Source: Agrobacterium sp. AGB01 (GTDB lineage Bacteria; Pseudomonadota; Alphaproteobacteria; Rhizobiales; Rhizobiaceae). Taken from it: DNA of 64,000 nucleotides. Shown here in pieces: positions 7,970 through 16,696 of this stretch; the stretch's first letter is position 1, and every line of letters begins with the position of its first letter. The stretch spans positions 124,001 to 188,000 of the forward strand of contig NZ_JACVAB010000008.1 in assembly GCF_014851585.1 (NCBI RefSeq). Reading direction: 5' to 3'. The notes under the pieces were generated by a model, which was given only the letters and a program-made list of their open reading frames with translations, ran no database searches and was not told where the DNA came from. Made by a program: the position numbers and the translations under genes.

Positions 7970-8854
7970 TTGGACAGTTTCGGGGCGCTCCATGCCTTTG
8001 TTCACGCGGCCGATACCGGTGGTTTTACCGAGGCGGGTCGCAAGCTCGGTGTCACGGCATCGGCGGTAAGCAAGGCCGTACAACGTCTGGAAGAGCGGCT
8101 TGGCGTGCAGCTGTTTCATCGATCGACCCGCAGCATCACCCTGACCGAGGAAGGGGCGATGTTTCTCAAACGCTGTCGTCATATCCTCAGAGAGTTTGAG
8201 GCGGCCGAAACCGAACTGTCGCAAACGCGGCAGGCACCGCAGGGTAAACTACGCCTCAGCCTGCCGTCCTTGGGCAGCCTGTTTGTGCAGAGGATTGCCG
8301 GGTTCAAACGGCTCTACCCGCAGATCGAACTGGAACTCGATTTCACCGATCGTATCGTTGATGTGATCGATGAGGGTTTTGACGCGGTGATCCGCACCGG
8401 AGACCATGCCGACAGCCGCCTGATGAAACGCACGCTTGGTTATTACCGCCGGGTGATCATCGGTTCACCGGACTATTTTCGCGATGCCGGTATTCCAGAG
8501 CGTCCGCAAGACCTTGCCACCCATCCCTGCCTGATCTACCGCTTCGCCACCACTGGCAAGCTGGACAAATGGCCGCTGTCCGATGGCGGGAAACCGGTTC
8601 ATGTCGAGCTTTTGAACAGCGCCGTCATGAACACGCTCGACCCGCAAATCTGTTTTGCCGAAAATGGTCTTGGCCTTGCCTGTGTTCCGGATCTTGCCGT
8701 GCGCAACCAGTTGCAAAGCGGCCGTCTGGTCAGTGTCCTCGATGACTATCTGCCCACGAAAACACAGATCAGCGTCATGTGGCCGACGAGCAAACATCTG
8801 TCGCCCAAACTACGCGCCTTCGTGGATTTTGCCGCCGAACATCTGCCGGGATGA
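7970..8854 (+). CDS. LysR-family regulator, probable regulator of the divergent MFS gene
   Basis: This 294-aa protein begins at a TTG (MDSFGALHAFVHAADTGGF), preceded by gggagatgag as ribosome-binding site; this start fits the usual LysR N terminus exactly. The winged HTH (FTEAGRKLGVTASAVSKAVQRLEERLG) is of the common CrgA/DmlR-like subgroup, followed by the effector domain. The 165-bp gap to the divergent MFS start is a typical shared regulatory region. Confidence 0.85.
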   Translation: MDSFGALHAFVHAADTGGFTEAGRKLGVTASAVSKAVQRLEERLGVQLFHRSTRSITLTEEGAMFLKRCRHILREFEAAETELSQTRQAPQGKLRLSLPSLGSLFVQRIAGFKRLYPQIELELDFTDRIVDVIDEGFDAVIRTGDHADSRLMKRTLGYYRRVIIGSPDYFRDAGIPERPQDLATHPCLIYRFATTGKLDKWPLSDGGKPVHVELLNSAVMNTLDPQICFAENGLGLACVPDLAVRNQLQSGRLVSVLDDYLPTKTQISVMWPTSKHLSPKLRAFVDFAAEHLPG

Positions 8855-8898
8855 TGGGCGGCGACACTCCCCTCGCCGCGCCCGATCAGGTATGCCGT

Positions 8899-9822
8899 CT
8901 AGTGCTGACCGATGACATCAAGCACGATCTTGCCACGGGTGCGCCCGGCCTCGGAGAGATCAAAGGCCTGGTTGATCTCTGCAAGCGGCAGCACCGTTGC
9001 GACGGTGGGTTTCAGTTTCCCTGCCTCAACCAGCTCCCTGATCGACATTAGCTGTTGTGCATTGGCTTTGCAGAAAATGCGGGCAGCGCCAACACCATAT
9101 CTGTCTGCCTCATCGGCGGGGAACGCCACGGCAGTGACCAGAAAACCGCCCTTCTTCAGCGGCAGGAATGCCTTGTCGAAGGTGTCGCCGCCGACCGTGT
9201 CGAACACCACATCGATATCCTTGGTCATGGTGTCAAAGGGTTGGCTTTTGTAATCAATGAACTGATCTGCGCCGAGGCTGCGGATATAGTCCTCATTGCG
9301 GGCTGATCCCATGGCGGTGACATGCGCACCCTTGGCCTTGGCAAGTTGCACGGCAAGCGAACCGACACCGCCAGAACTGTTTGTGATCAACAGCTTCTGG
9401 CCGCTCTGAAGTTTGGCGAGATCAAACATCGCCTGCCATGCGGTGAGCGCGCCAAGTGGTATGGCGGCACTTTCCATGAAGTCGAGATTGGCCGGTTTGT
9501 GGGCAATGTCGTCGGCCTTGGCAATGGCATAATCTGCAAACCCGCCGGTCGGGATAATGCCATAGACCGCATCGCCCGGTTTGAAGTTGCTGACGGCATC
9601 GCCGAGTTGTTCGATGGTGCCGGCAATTTCTCCGCCAAGATGAATGGGCAGCGACAGGCCCATGCGCTGGCCAAGGCCGCCACGGATTTTCCAGTCGACG
9701 GGATTGACCCCTGCGGCGTGGACCTTGACCAGAACCTCACTTGGCCCCGGCACCGGGCGATCAACGTCGGTATAGTCTACCACGTCATTATTGCCGTATT
9801 GTCTGATGACGACCGCTTTCAT
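8899..9822 (-). CDS. NADP-dependent zinc-free quinone oxidoreductase (MDR superfamily)
   Basis: This 307-aa protein starts [10 protein letters not shown]. It has a GroES-like N-terminal half ([18 protein letters not shown]) and a Rossmann half with [22 protein letters not shown] for NADP binding. The catalytic zinc ligands of alcohol dehydrogenases are missing, as in quinone oxidoreductases (QOR/zeta-crystallin type). The frame continues upstream to 10398, but that part is antisense to the AraC gene and is rejected. It is divergent from an AraC regulator with 67 bp between starts, a usual arrangement for induced detoxification of quinones or enals. Confidence 0.85.
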   Translation of the reverse strand: MKAVVIRQYGNNDVVDYTDVDRPVPGPSEVLVKVHAAGVNPVDWKIRGGLGQRMGLSLPIHLGGEIAGTIEQLGDAVSNFKPGDAVYGIIPTGGFADYAIAKADDIAHKPANLDFMESAAIPLGALTAWQAMFDLAKLQSGQKLLITNSSGGVGSLAVQLAKAKGAHVTAMGSARNEDYIRSLGADQFIDYKSQPFDTMTKDIDVVFDTVGGDTFDKAFLPLKKGGFLVTAVAFPADEADRYGVGAARIFCKANAQQLMSIRELVEAGKLKPTVATVLPLAEINQAFDLSEAGRTRGKIVLDVIGQH

Positions 9823-9889
9823 CTCTCGTACCTCATTTCGGGTGCTTGTGCCGCTGGGCTTTGCACGCGCTCGACCTTTGATACTGGCC

Positions 9890-10699
9890 ATGATAGACCA
9901 ACGGCTTGGCGATGTGACGCCAATCCGCATCGCGCAGAGGCCAAACCGGATGCACAAACCGCCCTTTACCCTGCACCGTGGTTTCAAACAGCGTGGCATG
10001 GGCATGCCGACCCACACCCATGAAGAAGCGCAGCTGACCTTTGCCGCATCCGGCATGGTGCAGGTGTTGACGGAGGCCGGTCGCTGGCTGGTGCCGCCGC
10101 AGCTTGCCGTGTGGATACCGGCCGGCGTTTCACATCGGGTCGAGGTGCTGACCGATGCTGAACTGTGGATGGTCAACTGGGAACCAGCGGTGGCCGAGGC
10201 ATGGGCGCCGCCAACCCAGCTGGACCGGCCGTTTACGCTGAGGGTGACGCCGCTGATGCAGGCGCTGCTTGACGCTGCCTTTTCCGACACGACCGGGCCG
10301 GACAAGGTTGAACTGGTCGCAAGGCTGATGCTGCATGAACTGACGGAGACGGCGCACGCCCCGACCTTTCTGCCCCTGCCCGTCAGCCAGATTGGCAAAC
10401 GGGTGGCGGATCTCGCCCTCGAGGACCGCCGTAATCAGTTGAACATTGATGAGCTGGCGGCACGGGCGGCAACCTCGGTGCGCACGGTCAGCCGGCTTTT
10501 TCCGGAGGAAACCAGCATGACGCTGAAATCCTGGCGGCAGCGTGCCCGCATCGTGCAGGCCATGGACCAGCTGGGCCGAGGTTATGCCATTGCCCGCGTT
10601 GCCAGTGAGTTCGGCTTTTCCAGCACAGCGTCATTCTCCTGCGCCTTCCGGCAGGTCACGGCCATGACACCGACGATGTTTCTTGATTATCCCGGCTGA
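9890..10699 (+). CDS. AraC-family regulator with N-terminal cupin domain
   Basis: This 269-aa protein has an N-terminal cupin-type sensor ([18 protein letters not shown], then a PxGxxH pattern as IPAGVSHRV) and a C-terminal pair of helix-turn-helix motifs (residues about 180-265; [21 protein letters not shown] and [20 protein letters not shown]). It is divergent from the quinone oxidoreductase gene and is its probable regulator. The frame is open further upstream, but ATG 9890 avoids overlap with the divergent gene. Confidence 0.85.
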   Translation: MIDQRLGDVTPIRIAQRPNRMHKPPFTLHRGFKQRGMGMPTHTHEEAQLTFAASGMVQVLTEAGRWLVPPQLAVWIPAGVSHRVEVLTDAELWMVNWEPAVAEAWAPPTQLDRPFTLRVTPLMQALLDAAFSDTTGPDKVELVARLMLHELTETAHAPTFLPLPVSQIGKRVADLALEDRRNQLNIDELAARAATSVRTVSRLFPEETSMTLKSWRQRARIVQAMDQLGRGYAIARVASEFGFSSTASFSCAFRQVTAMTPTMFLDYPG

Positions 10700-10787
10700 A
10701 CTCGACCACCTGGCGTAACGCAACCTCACGCGACGGCAGCCATATCTCACCCATTGCCGATATCGCGGCTTTTGCTAGGATCGACTT

Positions 10788-11600
10788 ATGGCCAACCTCG
10801 ATCCGAAAGATTTGTCCCACGCCAGAGACCGTCTGCTTGATGTAGCCACGGATCATTTTTGCGCCAATGCGGATGTACTTGGCCTGTTTGTGTCCGGGTC
10901 GCTGGCGGCGGGCAGTTTTGACGCCTATTCCGACATAGACCTGCGGGTTGTCGTGCGGCCTGAACGCCACGGCTGGTTCGTGCAAAACAGGCGTAATATT
11001 CCTATGGAATGGCCGGGTTTCCTGTTCAATGAATGGATGCCCGGCACCCGCCACTGTGTTTCGCATTTCGCACCATTCAACAAGGTCGATATCTTTTATC
11101 TTGATGCAGCGAAACTGGTGCCATCGCCATGGTATCGGCTTCCGACGATCATTCTCCACGATCCGGAAATGATCGTGGCTGGGCTAGTTGAGGCATCGCG
11201 GGAATTGCCGTTTACCGTCACTGCCGACGAGGTAGATATCTCCATCAGCAAAGGCATTGCGGCCGCGCATGAGACTTTCCGGCGGGCAAAACGTGGCGAG
11301 CTGGTTTACGCCCAGACCCTGCTGGATGAACTGCGCCACCATATGATGCTGGCCGATGACTGGCTTTATGAGCGCACGGCAGAAACGACTGTGCTCGCCA
11401 AGTTTGACCAGCGTGGCAGTGCAGATGTGTTGCAGGTGCTTGGCAACTCCTATTGCGCGCTTGAGGCCGACAAGATTTTGACTGCACTTAGTGGATTGGT
11501 GGCGAACTATCGATTGCAGGTCCAAGGCCTGCATGCACGTTTCAAGCCTCGCCGCCCGATCGACAATGATCTGGCGGCGCTCTATGTCATCAGTCAGTGA
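10788..11600 (+). CDS. Nucleotidyltransferase-domain protein
   Basis: This 270-aa protein carries the polymerase-beta-like nucleotidyltransferase signature GSLAAGSFDAYSDIDL (G37-S38, D49, D51), where the aspartates bind Mg-nucleotide. The remaining 200 residues are helical (MNT-C-like). Relatives include aminoglycoside adenylyltransferases and other small-molecule nucleotidyltransferases, but neither substrate nor resistance function can be claimed. It stands alone between the AraC gene and the convergent secreted-protein gene. Confidence 0.7.
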   Translation: MANLDPKDLSHARDRLLDVATDHFCANADVLGLFVSGSLAAGSFDAYSDIDLRVVVRPERHGWFVQNRRNIPMEWPGFLFNEWMPGTRHCVSHFAPFNKVDIFYLDAAKLVPSPWYRLPTIILHDPEMIVAGLVEASRELPFTVTADEVDISISKGIAAAHETFRRAKRGELVYAQTLLDELRHHMMLADDWLYERTAETTVLAKFDQRGSADVLQVLGNSYCALEADKILTALSGLVANYRLQVQGLHARFKPRRPIDNDLAALYVISQ

Positions 11601-11640
11601 CCTCCGGCTTTCGTGCGGTCATTGACAACTGGATACCCGT

Positions 11641-12708
11641 TTATTCTGCGAAACAGGGCAGCACGTCCTCTTCGAAATAGGGCTGCTGGTTGACCCAGAA
11701 CATGTAGTTCACTTTGAGAAAATCTGCTGCGAAGGCGTGTAGCATCGGCACCAGATTTTTGCGCTTCTTGACGACCTTTTCAGTGCCGGTTTCGCCAATG
11801 TAATTGCCATCCTGCACCGCAATGCCAAGCGGTACCGTGAAGCTGTTCTCATGCATCATGGCAAGCGCGTGGTTCAGCTGGTTCTTGCGGGTTACCATTA
11901 GGTCGGGTGCACCAAGGCCAACGCCGATCTGGTTGCCAAAGTCGTAGATGCCGCGCAGATAACCCTTGTCGTCCCACGGCAACCACTCATCCGGCATGAA
12001 GTTGGCATAGATCATGGTTGTCGATTTCGGGAATGCGGTCTTCAACGCCTGCATGTTGGCTCTAATGCCCTCAATGTAACGCGCGGCCGAGAAGGAATGA
12101 TCGGACTTGGCGGTGACGCCAATTGCGGTTTCCTGCAGGTTTATCCCTTCAATGCGGCCATCGAATTCCTTGCCGAGTGCCAGCAACAGGCTCTCGAGGC
12201 GCGCATGAACACTGTCGTTCCAGCGTTTGGCCACCCAGCCCTCAAGCTTGCCGTCATCGGTATATTGGCCGGTAACGCCACCGTCGAATTTTTCTGTCAG
12301 CAGGTAGTTCGGCACCGGCTTGTATTCGGGGGAGAATGACGCATCCTGCAGCTGGATGAACAGCTTCTTGCCATGTTGGGCAAGGTAATCGACATCGGCC
12401 TTGATGTCGGAAAAGTCATATTGCCCTTCGCTCGGTTCAAGGTTGCGCCAGGAATACATGATCTGTGCGCCGGAAAAACGTGCGTTGGTCAGCAGCGGAT
12501 GGCCCTGAATTGCTTCACGATCGCGGCTGAAATAGACGAAATTGTTGATGCCATCCGGTTTCACCGGGCATGTCGCCTTTGAATATGGCTCAGAGGCTCT
12601 CAGATAACGATTGGCGATGTTGTCAGCGGCGCTGGCAGGCGTGGCGATAAGGGCAGATAGTGGCGAGGCAAGCGCAATGGCAAGGCCAAACAGGAGCTTT
12701 ACGTTCAT
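11641..12708 (-). CDS. Secreted glycoside-hydrolase-like (TIM-barrel) protein
   Basis: This 355-aa protein has a signal peptide (cleavage after TPASA). The mature part has repeated beta-strand/alpha-helix blocks. One contains YSWRNLEPSEGQYDFSDI, the usual first-barrel pattern of GH clan-A-like proteins, and another has INLQETAIG, where Glu could be the acid/base residue. I cannot assign a GH family. It lies 115 bp downstream of the histidine kinase on the same strand and may be in the same transcript. It is probably periplasmic or secreted. Confidence 0.6.
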   Translation of the reverse strand: MNVKLLFGLAIALASPLSALIATPASAADNIANRYLRASEPYSKATCPVKPDGINNFVYFSRDREAIQGHPLLTNARFSGAQIMYSWRNLEPSEGQYDFSDIKADVDYLAQHGKKLFIQLQDASFSPEYKPVPNYLLTEKFDGGVTGQYTDDGKLEGWVAKRWNDSVHARLESLLLALGKEFDGRIEGINLQETAIGVTAKSDHSFSAARYIEGIRANMQALKTAFPKSTTMIYANFMPDEWLPWDDKGYLRGIYDFGNQIGVGLGAPDLMVTRKNQLNHALAMMHENSFTVPLGIAVQDGNYIGETGTEKVVKKRKNLVPMLHAFAADFLKVNYMFWVNQQPYFEEDVLPCFAE

Positions 12709-12823
12709 TGGTTTTCCTATCGAATGAGCAGGTTTTTTGGTGCCTGCCTGGCCTGTCTAGCGCGCATGGCGCGCTGGTTCGCCCGTGGTGTCGTGCAGCT
12801 TTGGTGCAGATTGTGTGCAGAGA

Positions 12824-14392
12824 TCAGTCGCCTGGAAAGAATATCTCAAAGCGTGCGCCCTCTTCGTGGCGCACAGGACGAAGCGTTGCGCCGTAAAGAT
12901 CCAGAATGGCAATGACGATGGCAAGCCCTAGGCCTGTGCCGCCTTCTTCGCGCCGCGTTGTGAAAAACGGCTGGCCAAGCCGGGTCAGATCAACGTCGGC
13001 AAATCCGCGACCATTGTCGGTAATGATCAGTTGTCGGCCATTCCAATGCAACAACAGCCTGTCGGCACTGTGGTGGCGGGCATTTTGCGCCATGTGGGAC
13101 AGAATGGTGCGGCCATGTAGCAGCGAAAGCGGCAGTGTCGCCTGCCCGTCATTGACGGAGATTTCCAGGCCATCTTCCGCCGGTGACATCTGGGATAAGC
13201 GGGTTGGCACATGGCTGGATTGACCTAAAACGTGCTGCCGTGCCCGTGTTATCTCCCGCAACTGGTCCAGCAGTCTGGTCATGCGATCGCCCTGCTCGCG
13301 GATTGTGGCGGCCAGCGCACGCTGCGTTTCTGGTGGCAGGTCGCCGTCTTCAAGCAGTTCGGCAGCCCCGACGATGGAGGTGACCGGCGATTTAAGCTCA
13401 TGCGTGACATGATTGGTGTAGATGGTGATTTCTTTGGAGCGTTGTGACAGGCTGGTGGCCATGGTCAGCAATGCGTCACCCAGTTGCGCTATTTCGGCAA
13501 TGCCGTAATGGCCAAGCGGCGCAAGGTCGGTATCATCGCCATTTGCAACCCGCCGTGCCTGATTGCGCAGGGCAAGCAGCGGCCGCAGCACAGCCCACAC
13601 CAGAAACGACCCGATGATCATCGCGCCGAGCACCGTCACCGCGGCCAGCGTGATGAAGGCGGTTGCCTCCTGCGAGGAATAGTTTTCAAGCGGCCGCGGC
13701 GTGCGCGAAATATACACCGCGCCAATCACCCGGTTGGCGCTGATGACGGGGTATGTGATCAACACACGAAAACCCGTGCCGCGGCTGACGGATAAAAACG
13801 GCCAGCGGGCATCGGCATCGCTGCGCCAGCGAAGTGCTGCACCCACCTCGCCCCGCAGTGCCTTTTCGACCTCTGGCACACTGGCAAAGCTCATCGGTGT
13901 GGCCGCTTGCAGATCAAGCCCCTGAAAATCCACAAACACCACGCTCGAAAGCGTGGTGCGACCGGCGCGTTCCGCCAAAGTCTTCAGTCCGTCTGCTATC
14001 TGCTGGTAGCGTGGACCGAGCGTCTTGTCGGTAGGCATCGCATCCGGCCGGGTCGGTTCAATGGTGTTGACGCGCAGATCCAGCAGCGAATTGAAGGTGC
14101 GTGCTTCGGCATTCCAGAAGACGCGCATTGGCGGCGGCAGGTAGTACCCAGGTGTGGCGGTGTCGCCTTCGGTCTTTGTCGCCTCAAAAGCCTGCGCATA
14201 GGCACCGGCATAGATGGCGGCCTGCTTGAGCAAGGCGGATTCTGTCTCGCGCATGAACCAGTTGGTGCCAAGTTGCAGGGCAAAAATTGCCACTGATGGC
14301 ACGGCCAGCAGGCTGGCGCAGACCAATGTCACGACCAGTGCCATGCGCGGACGCCACTTGTGCGGCACACGGCTGACCAGCGGCCTTGTCAT
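12824..14392 (-). CDS. Membrane sensor histidine kinase, CreC-like layout
   Basis: This 522-aa protein has TM1 (about 18-40), a periplasmic sensor of about 200 residues, TM2 (about 246-268), a HAMP-like linker, a dimerisation box with phospho-acceptor H331 (THELKSP) and an ATPase domain (N box MAQNARHHS, G1 DNGRGF, G2 GGTGLGLAI). The THELKSPVTSIVGAAE context resembles CreC. Its start overlaps the end of the response regulator gene by 4 bp (ATGA), so the two are translationally coupled. The signal is unknown. Confidence 0.9.
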   Translation of the reverse strand: MTRPLVSRVPHKWRPRMALVVTLVCASLLAVPSVAIFALQLGTNWFMRETESALLKQAAIYAGAYAQAFEATKTEGDTATPGYYLPPPMRVFWNAEARTFNSLLDLRVNTIEPTRPDAMPTDKTLGPRYQQIADGLKTLAERAGRTTLSSVVFVDFQGLDLQAATPMSFASVPEVEKALRGEVGAALRWRSDADARWPFLSVSRGTGFRVLITYPVISANRVIGAVYISRTPRPLENYSSQEATAFITLAAVTVLGAMIIGSFLVWAVLRPLLALRNQARRVANGDDTDLAPLGHYGIAEIAQLGDALLTMATSLSQRSKEITIYTNHVTHELKSPVTSIVGAAELLEDGDLPPETQRALAATIREQGDRMTRLLDQLREITRARQHVLGQSSHVPTRLSQMSPAEDGLEISVNDGQATLPLSLLHGRTILSHMAQNARHHSADRLLLHWNGRQLIITDNGRGFADVDLTRLGQPFFTTRREEGGTGLGLAIVIAILDLYGATLRPVRHEEGARFEIFFPGD

Positions 14393-15108
14393 GTGTTTTG
14401 CCCATTCGGGCCAATTGTGCAGGGACCAAGCCGCAGGCCGACACCGCGTACCGTCTCGATGATGTCTGCGTAACCCAGTGCGGCGGCTTTTGCCCTGATG
14501 TTTCTGACATGACTGTCAAGTGTGCGGCCCGACAGGCTGGAGTTGTTGCCATAGGCCTCTTTGATCAGCATGTTGCGATCCAGAACGAAACCCGGTCGAG
14601 CCAGCAGAATGCTGAGGACTGAAAATTCGGTCGCTGTCAGGTCAAGTGCCTGGTGGCGCAATGTGCAGGCATGGCGGTTGAGATCAACCACCAGATCGCC
14701 ATGACTTATGACTCGGGGGCTGACGACGTAGTCCTGCACGGGCCTGACCCGTGCCAATATGGCCTTGATGCGCAGCACCAGTTCGCGCGGCGAAAATGGT
14801 TTGGTCACGTAATCATCTGCACCCAGTTCGAAACCCAGCACGCGGTCTATTTCGTCATCCTGCGCGGTCAAAAACAGCACCGGCACGTTGGAATTTGCGC
14901 GGATGGCGCGGCAACAGGCAAAACCATCCATGTCGGGCATGCCGATATCAAGCACAACCAGATCACAATGATTTTCAGCGATTGCCTGCAGCGCGCTGCG
15001 TCCGTCGCGGGCGTCCGCCACAGTCATGCCCGCCTTTTCCAGCGCCACCCGTACCACCGAGCGGATGGCGGGATCGTCATCGACAATCAAAATGTCCGGC
15101 TTCATCAT
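14389..15108 (-). CDS. OmpR/PhoB-family response regulator
   Basis: This 239-aa protein has an N-terminal receiver with the acidic pocket D10-D12, phosphorylation site D54 (VLDIGMPDMDG), Thr81 and K103 (VTKPF). The C-terminal winged helix (about 130-228) contains the RTLDSHVRNIRAKA recognition helix. It is the first gene of the two-component operon and partner of the kinase that follows it. Downstream membership of the secreted glycoside-hydrolase-like gene suggests envelope or carbohydrate sensing, which is inference. Confidence 0.9.
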   Translation of the reverse strand: MMKPDILIVDDDPAIRSVVRVALEKAGMTVADARDGRSALQAIAENHCDLVVLDIGMPDMDGFACCRAIRANSNVPVLFLTAQDDEIDRVLGFELGADDYVTKPFSPRELVLRIKAILARVRPVQDYVVSPRVISHGDLVVDLNRHACTLRHQALDLTATEFSVLSILLARPGFVLDRNMLIKEAYGNNSSLSGRTLDSHVRNIRAKAAALGYADIIETVRGVGLRLGPCTIGPNGQNT

Positions 15109-15306
15109 GCCTCCCGGAACGCGTATTTATAGAGGCATCGCTGCCAGTGCGCCTGATATAACAGGCCGCCTTGCCGCTGGCGAGTTTGAAGCTTTTTCGG
15201 TTTTTCGTTGTCCGTTCGGGGGAACGGTTTTGTGGCTATGGTGAGATGCAACCATGGCGGAAATTCACTCTTGCATTCACATAAAATTCGATGCAATCAC
15301 AGGCTT

Positions 15307-15702
15307 ATGATAACTATAGAACTACCACCGAGCATTGCGTTTCTTTGCCAAAAAATGGAAACCAACTGCTTGGCTGAATGTTGCGGCATCGCAGCGTTTG
15401 ATTTTTCCCCCTTCAATGTCATCCCTCACCTTACCTATCGAGGTGCGAACTTTTCTTCAGGGGCTGACGGTATCCAATCCGACTTAGATGCCTTCAGGAC
15501 ATATATCGAAACCTCTATCCCACCCGAAGAAAAGATGGTTGTAGACCAGCTCAACGCGATTTTATCGGTCCGTCAAATGATTCTTCTCATTGATCAGATT
15601 GGTTGGACTCTTTCAAAAGCGCGTAAAATCTATGCCCTTGAACATGAGCGCCTGAGGAATAGGAACTGGAAGTTCATGCAAAAAATGAACTCGATGAACT
15701 GA
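15307..15702 (+). CDS. Conserved hypothetical protein, 131 aa (DUF6331-like)
   Basis: The ATG at 15307 gives MITIELPPSIAFLCQKMET and a Cys-rich N-terminal block (CLAECCGIAAFDFSPF), then a helical C terminus. The CxxxCCGxxAFDF pattern resembles what I remember as DUF6331; this is unverified. It has no signal peptide or membrane segment. It is an isolated gene divergent from the two-component operon, with a hairpin terminator about 50 bp downstream. TTG at 15208 is an alternative but has no ribosome-binding site. Confidence 0.55.
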   Translation: MITIELPPSIAFLCQKMETNCLAECCGIAAFDFSPFNVIPHLTYRGANFSSGADGIQSDLDAFRTYIETSIPPEEKMVVDQLNAILSVRQMILLIDQIGWTLSKARKIYALEHERLRNRNWKFMQKMNSMN

Positions 15703-15754
15703 CGGCAGCGGCTCCCCCGAGCGAATTTGAGGTGTTTTAGCAGTCAAAACCAAA

Positions 15755-15779
15755 GGGCGGCGCATGAAATGCCCCGCCC
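15755..15779. terminator. Bidirectional-looking hairpin between convergent genes
   Basis: GGGCGG pairs with CCGCCC, with a second inner pairing GCAT/ATGC. On the minus strand it is followed by TTTGGTTTT. It fits the end of the minus-strand gene at 15857 and probably also serves the plus-strand gene ending at 15702. Confidence 0.55.
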
Positions 15780-15856
15780 CTCGTCTCAAAATGTTTTTGC
15801 TAAAATAGCCTGAGGCGTTTCCAGCGAGACCGGTTTCCAGCGTCGCTGGAGCTGCT

Positions 15857-16084
15857 TTAGTGATGCGAGGCGATCTCGTTCAGGCCCTTGTGACGCGCCA
15901 TGGCGTTTTGCAGATCCTGGAGGTTTCTGTTGCCCTCACGGTAGAGATTGAGGCAGATTTCGGCGGCTATGCTAACATCGGGATCATCCTTTGCCAGTGC
16001 ATAATGACTGCGCCATGCCTGCAATGCAGTCTCGATGATTTTAAAATCCTTGGGTCCAAATGTGGTTTCCAGGAAGGACGACAT
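15857..16084 (-). CDS. Small hypothetical protein, 75 aa
   Basis: Starting at ATG 16084 (MSSFLETTFGPKDFKII) this is a soluble, all-helical small protein with a His-rich end (EIASHH). The frame is open upstream but the leading part is basic and Arg/Trp-rich, unlike the body. I do not recognise it. It is followed by a hairpin terminator at 15755-15779. It lies in a run of small leftward genes that look like stress or envelope functions. Confidence 0.55.
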   Translation of the reverse strand: MSSFLETTFGPKDFKIIETALQAWRSHYALAKDDPDVSIAAEICLNLYREGNRNLQDLQNAMARHKGLNEIASHH

Positions 16085-16174
16085 TTTACTGCGATCTCCA
16101 CGACGCGCGGGCCAAAAGCCGCTGTGTCGCACTACCAATGATATGTTGTTGCTTAATCCGTGGTGGCATTCAAG

Positions 16175-16489
16175 TTACCGACGGCGGTGGGTAAGCGAAA
16201 AGCGGTGGCCAAGCTGGGCCGCAATCATCGGTACGGCTGTCGCACCGGCGGCACCCAACCGAAAACGGTCTACGATACGACCGAGTACGAATGTTGCGGC
16301 GACCGTTGCGGCAATGCGCATCCATGGGCGATCCTGGCCGATGGCAAGAAAGGATTCCGGTTGTTTGCGGGATTTCAGCGTGGCAAGCTGCTTGCTGAGG
16401 TCTGCTACCTGCTTTTGCAGCTGGGCAATTTCGCTCTTCAACTGCGTAGGGGTGAGTGATTTGGCTCGAGTTGTTGTCGTGGTTTTCAT
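16175..16489 (-). CDS. Small protein with coiled coil and C-terminal hydrophobic segment
   Basis: This 104-aa protein has a Thr/Lys-rich N terminus, a heptad-like stretch (LKSEIAQLQKQVADLSKQLATLK, residues about 17-40) and a hydrophobic region (about 58-90). The layout recalls ElaB/YqjD/DUF883 or phasin-like membrane-associated stress proteins, but I do not see a decisive motif. A near-consensus EcfG promoter lies 33 bp upstream of the start, supporting a stress-induced role. Confidence 0.55.
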   Translation of the reverse strand: MKTTTTTRAKSLTPTQLKSEIAQLQKQVADLSKQLATLKSRKQPESFLAIGQDRPWMRIAATVAATFVLGRIVDRFRLGAAGATAVPMIAAQLGHRFSLTHRRR

Positions 16490-16521
16490 CCCTAATTCCT
16501 TTACCTTGAGTACGTAAGCGA

Positions 16522-16546
16522 AACAGCGAAAGCGGCAAGAAGTTCC
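16522..16546 (-). promoter_or_regulatory. Possible EcfG-type promoter (one mismatch)
   Basis: The minus strand reads GGAAC, 16 bases, TGTT. The -35 element is perfect and the -10 has one mismatch to CGTT. It is placed 33-57 bp before the start of the coiled-coil gene at 16489. Confidence 0.4.
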
Positions 16547-16643
16547 ACACGCTGCGGTATATGTTGGCTTTACGCCACTGGTCCGCTTGATGTTGCCGTC
16601 TGCCTGGCCAGGTGTTCGATTTGGCCACGGCGTCAGCGAGCGA

Positions 16644-16675
16644 CAGCCCCCGCCTCACGTGTGAGACAGGGGCTG
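16644..16675. terminator. Stem-loop after the 371-aa membrane protein gene
   Basis: CAGCCCC pairs with GGGGCTG and an inner CTCAC with GTGAG, giving a long stem 22 bp beyond the stop codon at 16697. There is no T tract. Confidence 0.35.
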
Positions 16676-16696
16676 CCTTCTTCAGGGGGAGCTTGG

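Noticed and set aside
9823-10398. Upstream extension of the quinone oxidoreductase frame giving a 499-aa protein
   Set aside because: The extra 192 residues are Ser/Val-rich and lie antisense to the AraC coding region; the true N terminus [10 protein letters not shown] is at 9822.
10788-11600. Calling the nucleotidyltransferase an aminoglycoside resistance gene
   Set aside because: Only the general nucleotidyltransferase signature is visible; substrate-specific features cannot be read from the sequence.
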